NCBI GenBank assembly: GCA_022453515.1
Contig: JAJNNY010000052.1
Span: 1 to 64,000, forward strand
Source of the DNA: Astrocystis sublimbata
Taxonomy: Eukaryota; Ascomycota; Sordariomycetes; Xylariales; Xylariaceae
Direction of reading: 5' to 3'
DNA length: 64,000 nucleotides
In this document: positions 21,223 through 33,538 of the stretch, piece by piece
Numbering within the stretch: position 1 is the stretch's first letter
How the letters are laid out: every line of letters starts with the position of its first letter
Program-made: the position numbers and the translations under genes
The notes under the pieces: model-generated
Seen by the model: the letters and a program-made list of their open reading frames with translations, nothing else
What the model was told of the DNA's origin: nothing
Databases searched by the model: none

Positions 21223-22338
21223 ATGAAGCGTCCATCTCAAATATTGGCCGAGCCGCCATGTAAAAAGAAGTGCCATAGTCGTCCGCGTACCATGCCTGAA
21301 GCAAATTCCGTGCGATCCACCGATGTGAGAGACTCTTACCAACAGCCCGCGGGGGTAACGCCGTATCTTCCCCCAGAACTCATGTCAATGGTGATCTCGC
21401 AGAGCTTGGCAGCGCCTCCAATGTGCGTTTTCAGGCTAGTTGTTCCTGATTGGGACGTTTGCGGAAGGAAAATTACAGAACTCGAGAAATTTCTGGAAAT
21501 CAACCGAGTTGTGACGTACACAAAGGGGCTACCAGGATATCAAGTTGGTACCCTCAACTACAGATTCGAGCACAACAATGATCACGTACTTACACCAATA
21601 GCAAACTTCGATGACAACATGTCGCTACTCAACGCCCATTTTTCCTCAGAATACCACAGGCAATTCTATCGTGGGCACACCCATGTTTTTGTCCTCGGTG
21701 TGGATGATCTTGAAGGTGAAAATATCAATGCATACGACTGGGGTAACCTTGTTTCTCTACGTAAGAAGTCCATGCGAACAATTCTACCATTTGATGATGA
21801 GCCGACTGATAACGTCGATAATAACAGGTCAGAGAGGGAACTTCCTCTGTGGGATCAGCTTCGACACATCACCGTCCATTGCCCCCTCAACATCATGCAG
21901 CTAACAGCGGAAGACTTCATCTCTGCGGGTCATGATCCTGAGGCAATCGAAGCCCTGAACTACTCCCTGGATCTTGAAAAAACGTTCCATCTATGGCTAT
22001 CTTGGTCAAAGTTACAGAACCTTGAAAGTGTCTTCCTGGACCTGCGAATATATAGCCATGACTTCAACACGGCGCAAAGATGCCTTAGCAAAGCCCAGAT
22101 TATAGAGAGAGCTCGTGAAATGGGCCGCCATCTGCAGTTGAAGACTTTGGTGCTTGCTGGTTTGCAGAGTTACAGCTTTCACACGTCATATAGAGGGGTT
22201 TCCGCGAGTGATATCGAACAGTGCGACACATTATTTGATAATGAACCCAACTGGATCAAGTTGTTTAGGCCAGCTATTCGAGGAGGTGGCAAGATTGTTC
22301 TTGTAGATAGATTAACTGACCAAAATGAATTGACTTAA
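21223..22338 (+). CDS. F-box-like hypothetical protein
   Basis: Single-exon protein of 371 aa. A basic N-terminus (PCKKKCHSRPR, possible nuclear signal) leads to LPPELMSMVISQSL at about 50-63, which resembles the first helix of fungal F-box domains. The rest has scattered Trp and Leu, as in the large families of fungal F-box-like proteins without known substrate. No catalytic motif seen. If the F-box is real, the protein would bind Skp1 in an SCF ubiquitin ligase; this is inferred from a short motif only. Confidence 0.65.
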   Translation: MKRPSQILAEPPCKKKCHSRPRTMPEANSVRSTDVRDSYQQPAGVTPYLPPELMSMVISQSLAAPPMCVFRLVVPDWDVCGRKITELEKFLEINRVVTYTKGLPGYQVGTLNYRFEHNNDHVLTPIANFDDNMSLLNAHFSSEYHRQFYRGHTHVFVLGVDDLEGENINAYDWGNLVSLRKKSMRTILPFDDEPTDNVDNNRSERELPLWDQLRHITVHCPLNIMQLTAEDFISAGHDPEAIEALNYSLDLEKTFHLWLSWSKLQNLESVFLDLRIYSHDFNTAQRCLSKAQIIERAREMGRHLQLKTLVLAGLQSYSFHTSYRGVSASDIEQCDTLFDNEPNWIKLFRPAIRGGGKIVLVDRLTDQNELT

Positions 22339-22746
22339 TCAACCTATCAACGTATTCTGTGCAAAAATACTTGTTGCTTATGATGACAGCAAGACCTGAT
22401 TCGTACACTGCCTATCCTGCAGTGGGAGTCCAGCCCCATCCTTCCAATTAGTGTAATATTACGATTAGCACGATAGAAAGGAAGACCTCCAATTACGGAA
22501 CAATGATTGATTAAGATACCGGGTTTGGGTTACGGGCTATCCGTATTATTGTGGAAAATATTCGAATATTTACAGCTTGGTATAGCCAGTGCACGGACTT
22601 CTAACTCCGTGAGTGTATCTTCCAAAGACTCGATCCGCTTTGAAATTGTGGAATATAGAAATGAAGGGGGTTTTTATCATTACAGGCAAAATCGCTGGGG
22701 TAAGAAGAGTGGTACATCTTGCCCTATCTTCGACAGCCCCATCGCA
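22339..22746. other. short intergenic between convergent genes
   Basis: About 400 bp where the F-box-like gene and the TAP-like hydrolase gene converge. Two short ORFs without features. Likely terminator regions of both genes. Confidence 0.4.
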
Positions 22747-24894
22747 TTAGAAGATGCGGCTCGTACGTCTGCCAATGAACTGCAGAGCTTCCTCGGTATG
22801 ACCACGCCGAATGGCACGGCTGACCTTGGTTCCATTGAGGCTAGGTGGCTCGAATCCTAGTTGCGGGAACAAGTCTTGCCATGTTGGACCTGAGACAGCG
22901 AATTCGAAGGGCTTGTTGATGGGGCTGCACACGGTGTTTGGCGCCGGCAGAGTGCCATTGCGAAAGAAATCTTGGATTGCCCTTGCTGTGCAAAGGGAGG
23001 GCTGTTGGATGCTTGCATGCTATAATGTCGCAAAATGAAAGGTTAGCGGATGTGAGTCACCAGCAGACGAGAGCAGGGTAAGGAAATTGTCCTATGAGAA
23101 TGAACGTACCCCGACGCCACCATGCTCGAGAAAAACACTGCCCTGGATAGTCTGGCTGATGTTCCTCGCCGACTTAATCGACGTGGCAGAGTCGTACGTA
23201 TTTCCGATTACAAGAAGTGGCTTCCGTGGTTTGACGTCTTCGAATCTCGCGGTAAATTTCTCCCGTGGTTCGAGCTTCCACCGTGCACATATTGACGACA
23301 ATGGAGCTAGAGCATCTCCAAGGAGGCGACTGACGGATTGAGCTTCGTCGAGTGCGTCACTGATTTCGTCGAAAGAGTCCGTTCGGAACGTTTTATCAAC
23401 GCACTCGATACCAATCGCTGCATCATCGCCTTGTGTTTCCGCGGCCAAGGAGCCTCCGAGATACTCCACAATTGCCGTCCCTGCAGATGTTTCGTTTCTT
23501 GGTTCGCTGAGGAGAATGTCTAGAATATTATCAAGTGTCAACCATGTACGTGGAGTGTATAGGGCAAAGCGAATGGCGGCCTTCAACTCCGTATAACCAA
23601 TGACGGAGCCGTTAGAGGCAAACGGACGGTACTTGAGTTCGTCTATTAGGTCGTACGTCGCAGATTCAAGCTGCCTCGCTGTGGTGTTTGGGCGGTTGCG
23701 GGCGAGAGTGCATGCCTCGGGCGTCGAAACACACTGACGGAAGAATTCAGAGAAAGTGTCATCGGCAGATGCGGAGCTCTCTGAGTCGGTCCTAGGTTCA
23801 GTGTCGATAAGAATAAATGCCTAATCATAGGAGATAGGGGCTTTTATTGGAGATTGACTTACATTCCATAATAGTATTGAATTGGGCTGAAGACGCCGTC
23901 TGGGAAAATTCATCAACTTACTCGGTCCATGTCAGTTTTGAGCAGGGAGTTGAATAATCTTACCAATCAAAAGCCGTTCAACGCGACCTGGGAACATGGC
24001 TGCCAGGGTAGCTCCTAGATCAGTACCATATGAGAAACCTATACAGAGACTTTTTTAGTTGCGATCCTCGCTTCTTTTCACACGAATAAGGCTCTTACCC
24101 CAATATCTTAGTAGTCCATCTGTTTCGACAGCGTCAACGATCTGCATAGCATCACGGGCTGTGAAGGGGGTTCCGATTAGAGGCGCCCTTTCACGAGCTT
24201 CCGCATAGTCTGCACATGCATCGGCAGTGTTCTGCGCTGCTGCCCAGTTCCTGCCTCTAGCAGTGTCGGAGAAATTGCCAGGTATGAGCTGTGAGGAGAG
24301 TGCAGCGCGGACGGATGGGTCGGGTGTACATGAGAACGTCAAAGTGTCTGCCGTGCCCCGTGGATCCCACCCGATCAGGTCGTGTTCGCCCCCAGTAACA
24401 CTAAAAGAGTTTAACCAATGAGTATCTTGATAATGTAACTGCCTGCTCTTCGGCTTCTTTTGCAAGAAAAAGCACAGATAATATGACACGAGTCGGACTT
24501 TTTGGGTAACTTGAATGAGGGGAACTTACGCCATGAGCATATCAGCCAGCAGTGCCAGCGTGTAACGAACCTCTAGTCCTGGACCTCCGAAGTTGAACAG
24601 AATGCTGTGTTCTGCGGGCTTCTTGGTGGCAGGAACCCTCACGAGCGACAACTCGAGTTTATCAGTGCTATTAGCAGCTGTATAGTCGAGTGTCACATTT
24701 AAGGTGCCGCACTCGATCGGCAAAGTCGCCATGTCATTGATGGCAGCTGGGCACGGCTGCCATGTTATACCAGCTTTTGGATATGCCCTCTCAGCTTCAT
24801 CCCGTGCTTGGTGTATATTCTTTCCCTGAGCAGTGACTGCCCAGACCAAACTTGCAGCTTGAGCTAAGGAACGAAGCTGAAGCGATGATACCAT
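22747..24894 (-). CDS. secreted TAP-like alpha/beta hydrolase (tripeptidyl aminopeptidase family, S33)
   Basis: Secreted serine hydrolase of 577 aa. Six exons read as 24530-24894, 24099-24400, 23964-24038, 23863-23899, 23110-23791 and 22747-23019; their lengths sum to a complete frame. One exon is only 37 nt. The signal peptide is MVSSLQLRSLAQAASLVWAVTA. Family marks: FNFGGPG (oxyanion region), GWDPRGTADT, nucleophile elbow GFSYGTD, catalytic Asp in GNTYDSATSIKSA, and catalytic His in EHGGVGHASIQQPSLC, after which the C-terminal TAP-like domain ends. Homologues cleave N-terminal peptides or small amides and esters outside the cell; the exact substrate cannot be told. Several Asn-x-Thr/Ser sites fit secretion. 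It is not evidently part of the cluster to its left. Confidence 0.85.
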
Positions 24895-27835
24895 GGCGGG
24901 CGGTGAGCTTCAAACCTGCACAAAGATAAGGAAGTATGGCTCGAAGTTGGGTGTATTGAAGAATTGAATGGTGACGGGCAATATAAAATATCTCCGTATG
25001 TGAAGATGGGCTGTGTGTGGGTGCTTGAAGAAGATAGTAAGAGACGTTTGTATGCCGCAGACAAGCGCCTATATATATGCCCATCTGCTTCATATGGGAC
25101 TGTTCCAAAGCGGGCACCAAGTATGCCATCCCTGATTATGTGTCATTGGGTTTCCATGGTATATGATCTAATCTGTCATGGTCATCGTATGTTGCCCAAT
25201 CTGTTAATGCGAGCTGTGGCTGTGGTTTTCCTTGGTCATCATAAGGTGCATAGCGAGATGTGGTTCCGAGACTCTCAACACCCATGATCGCTCTAGGATA
25301 ACATGAATTTACATAGCGCGACGGCTCCTTCTGTAAGACTATAACGTCATTAAATCTAGGGAAGTAAGATTACGACTTCTACTACCGAAACGTACTCCGC
25401 CTATTCGAAGCCTCTTGGGCCGTTGACTCCGGACTGGTGTTGTCGCATTCATTCCCAATAAGGCAAAACCATGGCCAAGACCTGATGCCGAAGGAGGCAA
25501 GGCATCGAGATCTGCATCAAACCAACCAGATACGGTAAGCGACCGCTTACGTATTCTCAATACGCCGTATCCAAAGGCTTGGCAGGTTTAGTCCATCTTA
25601 TACAAAACATTAATTGGTCTAAAAACAGACTGAGGAGAATCAGGGCGAGGAGACCGATATTGCACTTGAGTCAGCAAGTATCATTTCTTTCTCTCATCTA
25701 TCAAACACAGTGTTGAAAGAGAATATCACACAATTACAAAGACCCTGGACAAGCGCCAAAGATGGCAAGCGCCTCGCGATGGACCCTCAGTAGTGCAGCA
25801 TGATGCTAGCATCGTCAGCTACAGTACTTGTAAGATCTCTATTCCCGAAAATCCCACAGCTATCGAGAAATCACTATGCTCTTTCAAACGTAATATCGCC
25901 TTGCATATACTCAGAACCTGACGTTAACGAGCGGATATAGTATTTTTGTGTCAAGGTAACTGATTGCAAAGAACCGAGTAGCATAGACTGAACGTTATGG
26001 CTCCAGCTGAAGATGAACACCAATTAGCTCGCAATAATGCTGCTCTGCTCGTCAGTCACCTCAGAAAGACCATTTTGAAAGCTGTTGTGCATTAATGCTT
26101 GGTTTTCTTTGCGGTTCAAGAGCATTATATTGATTCGCACGAGCTCATGCATGTTTGCTATAGCCCGATTCAACTTGCGATTAGTGACCAGTGAACCGTT
26201 ATACCACGCTCATAAACGTGGCTCTTGGCAAATATGAGCTCACCTCACGTATACTCATTGTCATCACCTACATGCACTAAGCGTTCTTGGGTGATTTCGA
26301 TCTCCCGTCAGCAATGCTAGTGGGTTGCACGCGAGGATTTGGTGAAGGTTGCCGCAGGGGAAGATATCAAGATACGATGACTGGCTTGAAAAGCAAGATA
26401 TGATGACTGGCTGAGGATCACTCGAGCCTGATACCGCATCATACCAGGCGTGGCGTTGACCGGGCATGGCGATATCTGTCTGATCTTAGAGATAAGAGAG
26501 GCGAATGAGAAGGTGTAAGGATGACAAACGGTGGGAAATGAGGGAGTGGGAAGATGTGAGGTTTCTTTGACAACGATGAGGCGAGGGCACCATCTGGCCA
26601 GAAGGCACCAAGCATCGTATCTACATCGCAGGGAGGCTCACTCATGATCTGGTATGATGAAGGACCTGATAGAGCAAGTGTGACTTTCTTTGGGAAATTG
26701 TTTCTATTTAAGGGGGGTTAACCTGATTGTTATTTTATTGTTTATATGTGGTGGGTAAGGTTATGAGGTTGTGAGTGCTTCTTTCATACACGCATCAACT
26801 TTAATTGAGACGGAAAGTGAAGTCAGTGGTGAGTACGCATTACGTCCACTGGAAGTCACATCTGAGATTTATATTCCGCGGGGCAAATGAGGAGGGAAGT
26901 ACGAGGGAGGCAATGCATTAACGAATACCCGATGTTTATCTCAACATCAAGAGGTAATTGCATACAGGCAAGCGCTCGCAATGCGCTGTCGTATATATGG
27001 TGTAGTCTAACGCTGAATATGACTAGATCGTAGTAAAAATATTTGATATATACACTCAAATGTGAATCACAAGCTTGTGAGCCGCTATCTATCTCATCAT
27101 AAGATGTTGAAACAGGTGTGGCGTAATCAAATCAATACGTAGCTCTGTTGTCGGCAAATTCTAACTGTGTATGTGATGCTAGCTATTAATGTATCAGTGC
27201 TTGTTCCCCCCCTACTACTGAAGTTCGCGATGTTGAACAAGACCGCATGATTGCCTTTTGAGTCTTGGAAATCACCACTTCTTAGGAAGCCCCAGCTGCG
27301 TCTTCTTCAATACTAGCACTACCCACCCCGGGGGCCCAACACCACCCCCTCCACGTTGCTTGCGCCTCTGCCGTTCCTATGGCAATATCAGATAAGACGT
27401 CGCTTTATACGACTCTTAGTATCTCCCAAGGCATTTCAAAACTCACCTTGAATATTTTATAACTGTTTTTTCATAACTAAGATGTAGCCGTGCATATGTA
27501 GCCTTAGTAATTCGTGAACCATCAATCCTACCTGATGGCTCGAGCACTCAGAAATGATAAGACTTTTCGCTCCGGGCCATCAAAATCCCAAGAATATCGA
27601 TATCGGCTAATCCCAGATAGTGTCTTTCTAGGCAACCCTCGAAGATCACGTTTATGTATGTCGTTCGACGACCTGTGCATCTGGGATGTGACGCCAGAAG
27701 TGCCATTGGCTCTGACTGATCTAGTGCACTTGTCTGTCTCGGAAACAGCAAAATGGAGCCAGCTAAACAGGGAGAAGCAGCTTTAAGTTAATTAGTCAAT
27801 TTCCGGACGTTGAAACTCGAGGCTGCCACACGTGC
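24895..27835. other. gene-poor AT-rich stretch
   Basis: Nearly 3 kb, including the promoter of the TAP-like gene. ORFs such as 26439-26645 and 27514-27786 are short, uneven in composition and show no domain. No repeat or transposon end recognised. Confidence 0.35.
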
Positions 27836-28034
27836 TCAGTGATCATACGAGAATGCTGTCCCGCAACAAGCATGAAAATAAATGATAAAAAGGGGGATTG
27901 AGCTGACCAGGTAGGATCTTGACACGCTGTTGCAATCGACGCCGATGAAGCCAATGTTTGACTGTAAGAATTGCCGGTGGAAGTGCAACGAGCAATGCTA
28001 GAATTGCAACAATGGCTTCAATTGAGATGCTCAT
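27836..28034 (-). CDS. possible small single-helix membrane protein (48 aa)
   Basis: The ATG at 28034 opens a frame that starts with a clear membrane helix (IEAIVAILALLVALPPAILTV) followed by a basic patch (HRRRLQQRVK). Such short proteins with a PP kink recur near HET and NLR genes in fungi. A 52-nt intron at 27856-27907 would join it to a 20-nt exon ending in TGA (48 aa). Without splicing the frame is 63 aa and ends at 27843. No homologue can be named; it may be a fragment of a larger decayed gene. Confidence 0.3.
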
Positions 28035-28736
28035 TTTTTTAGATCGATGTTTCGTGTCTCAAGTCAAGACAAGGTACATACGACACGCCAATCTTAACAC
28101 AATTGAAGTAATTATAGGTATAGTCGCCTGTTTGTGCTGGCGCCTGTATCAAGGTGCGAGTTGCTATTACAGTAAATCCTTTTCACTTCAAGCTCTGGAT
28201 ATTAAAACTATTCGCAACATCGCCACATTGTATACTGTTAGCCTAGATGAACAGCACAAATGGGCGCTGTGTCATGTCACCAACTGTGCTCTACCGGCCC
28301 TCCCCTGTCCAAAAGTGCACAAGTTGACATGGGTTCAAATGCAGTCAATGTATTGTTCCCCTCCAACATGGTGTCGAGTAACTTAGCAACAAGAAGGGAT
28401 GTGTACAAGTGGGGAGCTGAACGGTAATCACTACAATCATTACACGGAAAGCTGCAGCAGCGTAGTATTAGAAAAAGTTACCGCTCACCTGTGCGCTTCA
28501 TTTGTTGCGCGGATGGTGGCGCACCTGCCGTGCCCTTCTACTGGTCTTCTTTCGACGGGTTTTTCATGTCAGGCAGGTCAAGTAAAAATAGCGAGACCCC
28601 CTCACTTGGCCTTGTCGAGGAGGAAGGAGTCTTGCTTGTTAAACATCTTCCCAGTCAGGTCACATCTCATCATCAGGCATTTTCGCTCTCACGAGCCTCC
28701 AAAATATCAAACCCAATCATTGCCATCTTACAGGCC
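28035..28736. other. intergenic, upstream of the C2H2 regulator
   Basis: About 700 bp. The frame of the downstream regulator is open back to 28491, with an ATG at 28566. The CT-rich run just before 28737 looks like a fungal 5' leader. Nothing else recognised. Confidence 0.35.
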
Positions 28737-30683
28737 ATGCCTATTACTCCGTCGCGCTCAGCCCCATGGCGAGGAGGCGAGGGAGACAGTCCACACCCTA
28801 CACCGCTCTCCCAAGTTTCAGAATCCAGATTATCCCTTGACCTTGAGGACCAGTCGCAAAAGTCTATGATTTCAAAAGCTCCATCAGAGCATGCCCTGTG
28901 TACGCCTCGTCATAGCCAAGCTGAACCCAGCCTAGAAGAGTTTCAGAGCTCCCAGAAGCCACAGTCCTTGCAAGATTCGTTTTACATATTCGATACCGAA
29001 TCAGCATGCTCTACCTACAGCCCTGGGTATTTGGATGAGTCTATGTGCCCTTCACTCAGCTTTGGTGGCACGTCGGAACCTATCAGCGATATTCCGGAAG
29101 GGATAGAGAACCATGCCCCTGGGACCGCGGGTATCTGTATCCCATTAAGTCCCGATTTCAAGATATCCTTGATATCTAGGGAACAAGAGGAAACTGGTCA
29201 TATATCTGGCCTGCCTTATAACGAGTTCTCCTGGAACGAAATCGGCCCAGAGTTCGACACATCTTGTCGGCCCGAGACAATAAGCGCATCAGTACATCGC
29301 CCACTGCATCGAGGAGATCAAAGCAAGCAAAAGATACCATCATCAGCGTCCAATGCGAGCGATACAGTTGGGGAATCACCGGAGCCTCCGCTAATAGACA
29401 AATCACCGCATTCCCTTGCTGGGATATCCATCAAGGGAAAGCTAGTTGGAAAGGGTCCATGTCAGTTAAATATGGATGATATGGAGCCACTCATGAGAGG
29501 TTGTACCGGAAGATCCAGTCTGTCTAACTCGACTTCATGGTCTACCGATGAGTCCATAACGTCGAGCGACTACGAGGATGACATTGCATCCGTGCCCAGC
29601 GACCCCCTCTTCGAGCCATTAAGAGAACCATTGTTGCAGTATCTACTATCTGCTTGGGGTCGGCTTGCTCGCGAGGCGAAGAAAGCGAATGACGGCGATG
29701 CGCCAGACACAGCAGCATCCACAGCCTCTAGTAAGCAAACAGCAACCAGTCTCACGCAGGCATGCACTTCAAGCCCGACCAAAAGAAAGCGCCAGCACCT
29801 TTCTCAGAATAGCGGCAATGGTGAAGATGAGGATGAGGATGAAGATGGGGAAGGGCCACCACAAAGGAAGCGGGTAGAGCAGCTCAGAGACGAAGGGCTG
29901 CTAGCCTGTCCTTTTGCCAAATGGAAGCCGCTCTCGTACCAGTGCTGCTACAAGTATATCATGAAGGACATCCGCAGAGTCAAGCAGCATCTTCGTCGGA
30001 GCCACAAGAGACCCTTACATTGCCCGACCTGCTGGGAGACTTTCAAATCAGAGAAGGCTTTTTATACTCAAATAGGGAGCAGAGAATGTCTTCCACGACC
30101 GGCGACGGTAATGGAAGGTGTGACTTCCGACCAGCAAGAGCACCTGGACCGCAAAGTCGACAGGAAACTGTCCCGATCGGAGCAATGGTATTCGGTGTTC
30201 GCGATCCTATTCCCAGATAGCCCGCGACCGAGGAGTGCTTATCTGGAGAGTGATCTCTCAGCAGAACTCCTCGACTTCCAGAAATTCATGGCAACGGATG
30301 GCCTTCGGATCGTGGAGCAGACAGTCCATGAGCAGATCCCCCCAAGCCTCATACCCCAGACTGAAGAAATTGTGATGTTCTCGCAGGTGCTCTTTCAGCA
30401 AGCTATACCGGAGATTCTCAAAAAGTACGAAGCCGTCAGACCACACAACAGTAGTCCTGAATCTGGATACGAAAGTTTGTTTCCCCCTAGTAGCAGTCAA
30501 TTAGTGCCTGATGGGCACAGACTTGACGAGCGGGCGAGGGTGGAATCAATTCACGAAACCAATAATCCCATTTTGCAAGACTCGAGCATGGCGGACATCC
30601 CTGATCATCTGTTCTCTTTTGAAAACCCCAGTATTCCAGAACCTTTAGACCTAGACTTGGAAGATTTCCTGGCAACACTCTGA
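28737..30683 (+). CDS. C2H2-type zinc finger regulator
   Basis: Single-exon nuclear protein of 648 aa if started at 28737 (MPITPSRS); an in-frame ATG at 28566 would add 57 residues. The N-terminal half is Ser/Pro-rich and disordered. Mid-protein are two basic clusters (TKRKRQ, PQRKRV) around an acidic run (EDEDEDEDGEG), a likely bipartite nuclear signal. At about residues 390-450 is the fungal finger region: LACPFAKWKP, then RRVKQHLRRSHKRPLHC and CPTCWETFKSEKAF. It resembles the fungal C2H2 group with a CPF...RxxDVKQHL..RxH pattern, but some Cys/His spacing is irregular. The C-terminus is acidic and may activate transcription. Targets unknown. Confidence 0.7.
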   Translation: MPITPSRSAPWRGGEGDSPHPTPLSQVSESRLSLDLEDQSQKSMISKAPSEHALCTPRHSQAEPSLEEFQSSQKPQSLQDSFYIFDTESACSTYSPGYLDESMCPSLSFGGTSEPISDIPEGIENHAPGTAGICIPLSPDFKISLISREQEETGHISGLPYNEFSWNEIGPEFDTSCRPETISASVHRPLHRGDQSKQKIPSSASNASDTVGESPEPPLIDKSPHSLAGISIKGKLVGKGPCQLNMDDMEPLMRGCTGRSSLSNSTSWSTDESITSSDYEDDIASVPSDPLFEPLREPLLQYLLSAWGRLAREAKKANDGDAPDTAASTASSKQTATSLTQACTSSPTKRKRQHLSQNSGNGEDEDEDEDGEGPPQRKRVEQLRDEGLLACPFAKWKPLSYQCCYKYIMKDIRRVKQHLRRSHKRPLHCPTCWETFKSEKAFYTQIGSRECLPRPATVMEGVTSDQQEHLDRKVDRKLSRSEQWYSVFAILFPDSPRPRSAYLESDLSAELLDFQKFMATDGLRIVEQTVHEQIPPSLIPQTEEIVMFSQVLFQQAIPEILKKYEAVRPHNSSPESGYESLFPPSSSQLVPDGHRLDERARVESIHETNNPILQDSSMADIPDHLFSFENPSIPEPLDLDLEDFLATL

Positions 30684-31897
30684 TACGCCAGCGGAAGATC
30701 TGGGCTTGCGTTCCTTTAGGTACGGACAGTGGTGTCAAGGGCAACCTTAGTAGTGCCTGCAGGGCACCTGCAACAAGGGAAGATTGCTTATTTCGCACAA
30801 CATAACGTTTTCGCCCTGAAGAGAACACTGAAGAGAACCTTGGGACGTGTTAGCTTTAGAGTGAGATTGAGACAGTGAGACAGAGTAAGAGCGACTCTGG
30901 ATAGGTCACTAAATATCGGATAGACGCAGTAACGAGTGTATCGATCGTTGCACGCAGCCTAGAATCAAATTCAGACTCGGCTAATAACAGTCAAGGTGAA
31001 CCACAACAACCTCGTATAGCATGATACTTTTGCTTCCTATCAACTTCTTCCTTTTGATGATGCACAGCTCCCATACATGCGAGGCGTTCCGCAGGACCTT
31101 TCGGCCTCCTGTTAGTTTGATCTAGAAACCCCGAAAACGCGAGCAAGCCATGTTTGCGCGCTTGGCTCGTGTCGATAGCCGTAATGTTATCCTTTCCCAC
31201 CTCTTCCACCATCATTGTCCACTTCAGAAAGTCCATCCTTTCTAGGCGTACCACACGGGTTGCTCGGTTCATATAGGTGCGAAGACTGGGCACGAATAAG
31301 ATAGAAGGAAGTCTTGAGAGCTGCACGCCGATGCCACCAGTCATTTCGAACAGTGCAGTGACACACCGTGATTCTCACCTATCGAATCGAGCAAAACACT
31401 GACAAGTAGAGTGAGTGAGTGTGAGCCCAAATTTGAGGCCCGGCCGAGATCAGCCTCCCTGCGCGAGGGAAGAAAATAACGTGTCCCGTAGGCGTAGACA
31501 CTAACATTTTTCAGGGGTAGACACCACGAGGGCCAGGAGTCGAACTCTCAGTAGCCTCAGACATGAAAGCCTGCCGTAAATGCGTGTAACAGTACCGCAA
31601 CCGAGTATTGGCGACTCAGGCATAAGATCCAAACCCCATGATGAAGCCCGCAGGCTCAGCACATCAAAAACATCGACCCAAGTGCCGAGAGCATGGCAAC
31701 GACCCTCATCGACTCAGCCACCCTATATGCGCCGCGTAGCACGCGTATGAGCTGCAGCAAGCGCTGATGCGCATACACAATGGCTCAGTCTCCGCAAGTA
31801 GAGACGCGCCTTCTGCTGGCCCTCGATATGCTGAGTCGCTCTGCACTGCCGTGACTCTCCCTCGAAGAAGTCGAACAACACAACAGAAGAGCCGAAA
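30684..31897. other. intergenic
   Basis: About 1.2 kb between the C2H2 regulator and the Vps37 gene, which converge. ORF 30991-31344 on the minus strand has no recognisable domain. A tRNA-like GTTCGACTC string on the minus strand near 31535 does not fold into a cloverleaf. Confidence 0.4.
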
Positions 31898-32821
31898 TCA
31901 CCGCCACCCTCCCACGCGTCGCTCATTCCACCTCTCCTTCCGTTCCTGACGGAGATAATACAGGCGTCGCGCCTCTCTGAACCTGCGTACCCACTCCACC
32001 GTCTCTCGTTCCGAAGCCAGGTCGCCCGCGGGATTCGCCCTCGCCTCATGATTACCGGCGCCGTCTCCCTCGAGGAAGCTGACCTCCATGGCGGTGCACA
32101 GCATCTCCTGCTCCTGTAGGGCCTGGGTCAGGCGGGTGTAGAGGGCGGCGGGCGAGAAGGGGGTCAGGGCGTTGTCCATGTCGGCCTGCTTGGCGCGCCA
32201 CTGGCGGTCGAGGGCGTGGGCGGAGAGCAGCTGGGCCTGGGTGGCGTCGCGCTGGTGGGCAAGGCGCGTCTCCAGCTCGGTGAGGTGCTGGGCGAGGGCC
32301 ACGTTCTCGGCGAGCGCGGCCAGCAGCGCGTCCTGCGTCTGGGCGAGCGACGGGTGCATGGTGGCGGGTGAAGCAGTCAAGGCTTGGAGTGCGGCGGGAT
32401 TGCTGAGGATCTCGGCGAGGTCCTGCTTCCTATACACATGGGATGCCGGTCAGAAACGGTGCACTGACCAAGATATAGGGATGATCTGGCCCGGGGAGAT
32501 GGGATTGGGGGGCTGAGGCGGCAGGACGTACGACTTATCCTCGAGTATCTTGGGCAGCCAGGCGTCGCCGGGATCAGGTATGGGCTCCTGAACATGTCCA
32601 GCGGGCGCAAGTATCAGGCCCGAGGCATCTATGCTGCCGTTGGATATGCTGGATGTGCCGGACACGGTCATGCCCTCTGGGCCACCACCACGCGCATTAT
32701 CTGGCAAGGGTGGCTGCGGGCGAGGCGAGTTTCCTGCGGGCGTTCCTAGGCGGCTCACATCGTGGCTGTTGGGTTTCGGCGGGGGAACAGGCGGTGGTGG
32801 TGTCTGGCTTGCGTACATCAT
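31898..32821 (-). CDS. VPS37: Vps37-like Mod(r)-domain protein (ESCRT-I subunit)
   Basis: Protein of 294 aa from exons 32469-32821 and 31898-32429. The first part is Pro-rich and disordered (SQTPPPPVPPPKP). The second is the coiled-coil Mod(r) domain: DLAEILSNPAALQALT, then LAALAENVALAQHL and TRLAHQRDATQAQLL, and near the end a basic helical tail. Vps37 bridges Vps23 and Vps28 in ESCRT-I, which sorts ubiquitinated cargo into multivesicular bodies. The intron that joins TGG across the junction is only 39 nt, short for a fungus but in phase. The protein starts with two Met codons; I take the first. Confidence 0.8.
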
Positions 32822-33538
32822 TCAAGCGTTCCGCAATCATGCGATGCATGCATTCAGTGAATTCAGCGGTAGTTTCCAGAAGATGCGGGCGTATCGGTTG
32901 CAGGAGTAGTGCTGATGTTGATTGTGATGTCACCCTTCGGATCATGTTGGTCGTAGAGCTCGGCGGTTTCCTACCCGGGCCCCCAGGCGGCCAGGTACGT
33001 AACCCAGACTGCACCTCGGCTCCATGCATGGTACCTCTAAGTCCCACCACCTCCTGTCAGTTAACTCCATCTCTCGCCGTAGCTAATTCCAACAAAGATG
33101 CTCTTCCAATCGTGTAAACAAAGTCCACTGTTCATTTATCTACGTGGGTGGCGATTATTATATAAGTACCTTGGCTCAAGGGAGGTAGGGCAAGACATAC
33201 ATAGTACCGTTGTCTGGCATGTGCCCTTTCTCAACATTGCATGCTTCATGTATTTCAGTAGCAACTTCCATGTCACTACAGCTGACCTTGTCAGTTGCTT
33301 GATAGAGAAGTAAAACTGAGGATTTAGACTGAGCAAGATGTTCGCTGGGCTACCGAAAGACATGCCATGGCGCCCGTGCCGTCTGATGTTTGATATACTC
33401 CTATCTAGCGCCATCAACAGATTCCAATTCGTTTAAGCCCCCCAACACCAACAATGATACATGTGTGTATGTCGAAGAATTACCAGTTGTGAAATATGTG
33501 CCGCATGCTTGAACTTTGCTCGCCGAGATCGCCCATGT
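32822..33538. other. intergenic between Vps37 and Nup84 genes
   Basis: About 0.7 kb: promoter of the Vps37 gene and 3' region of the Nup84 gene. Short ORFs are without features. Confidence 0.4.

Noticed and set aside
28399..28869. 156-aa ORF overlapping the C2H2 gene start
   Set aside because: Out-of-frame shadow; the 28737-30683 frame carries the zinc-finger region.
31500..31600. tRNA-like GTTCGACTC on the minus strand
   Set aside because: No 5-bp T-stem or anticodon stem; not a cloverleaf.
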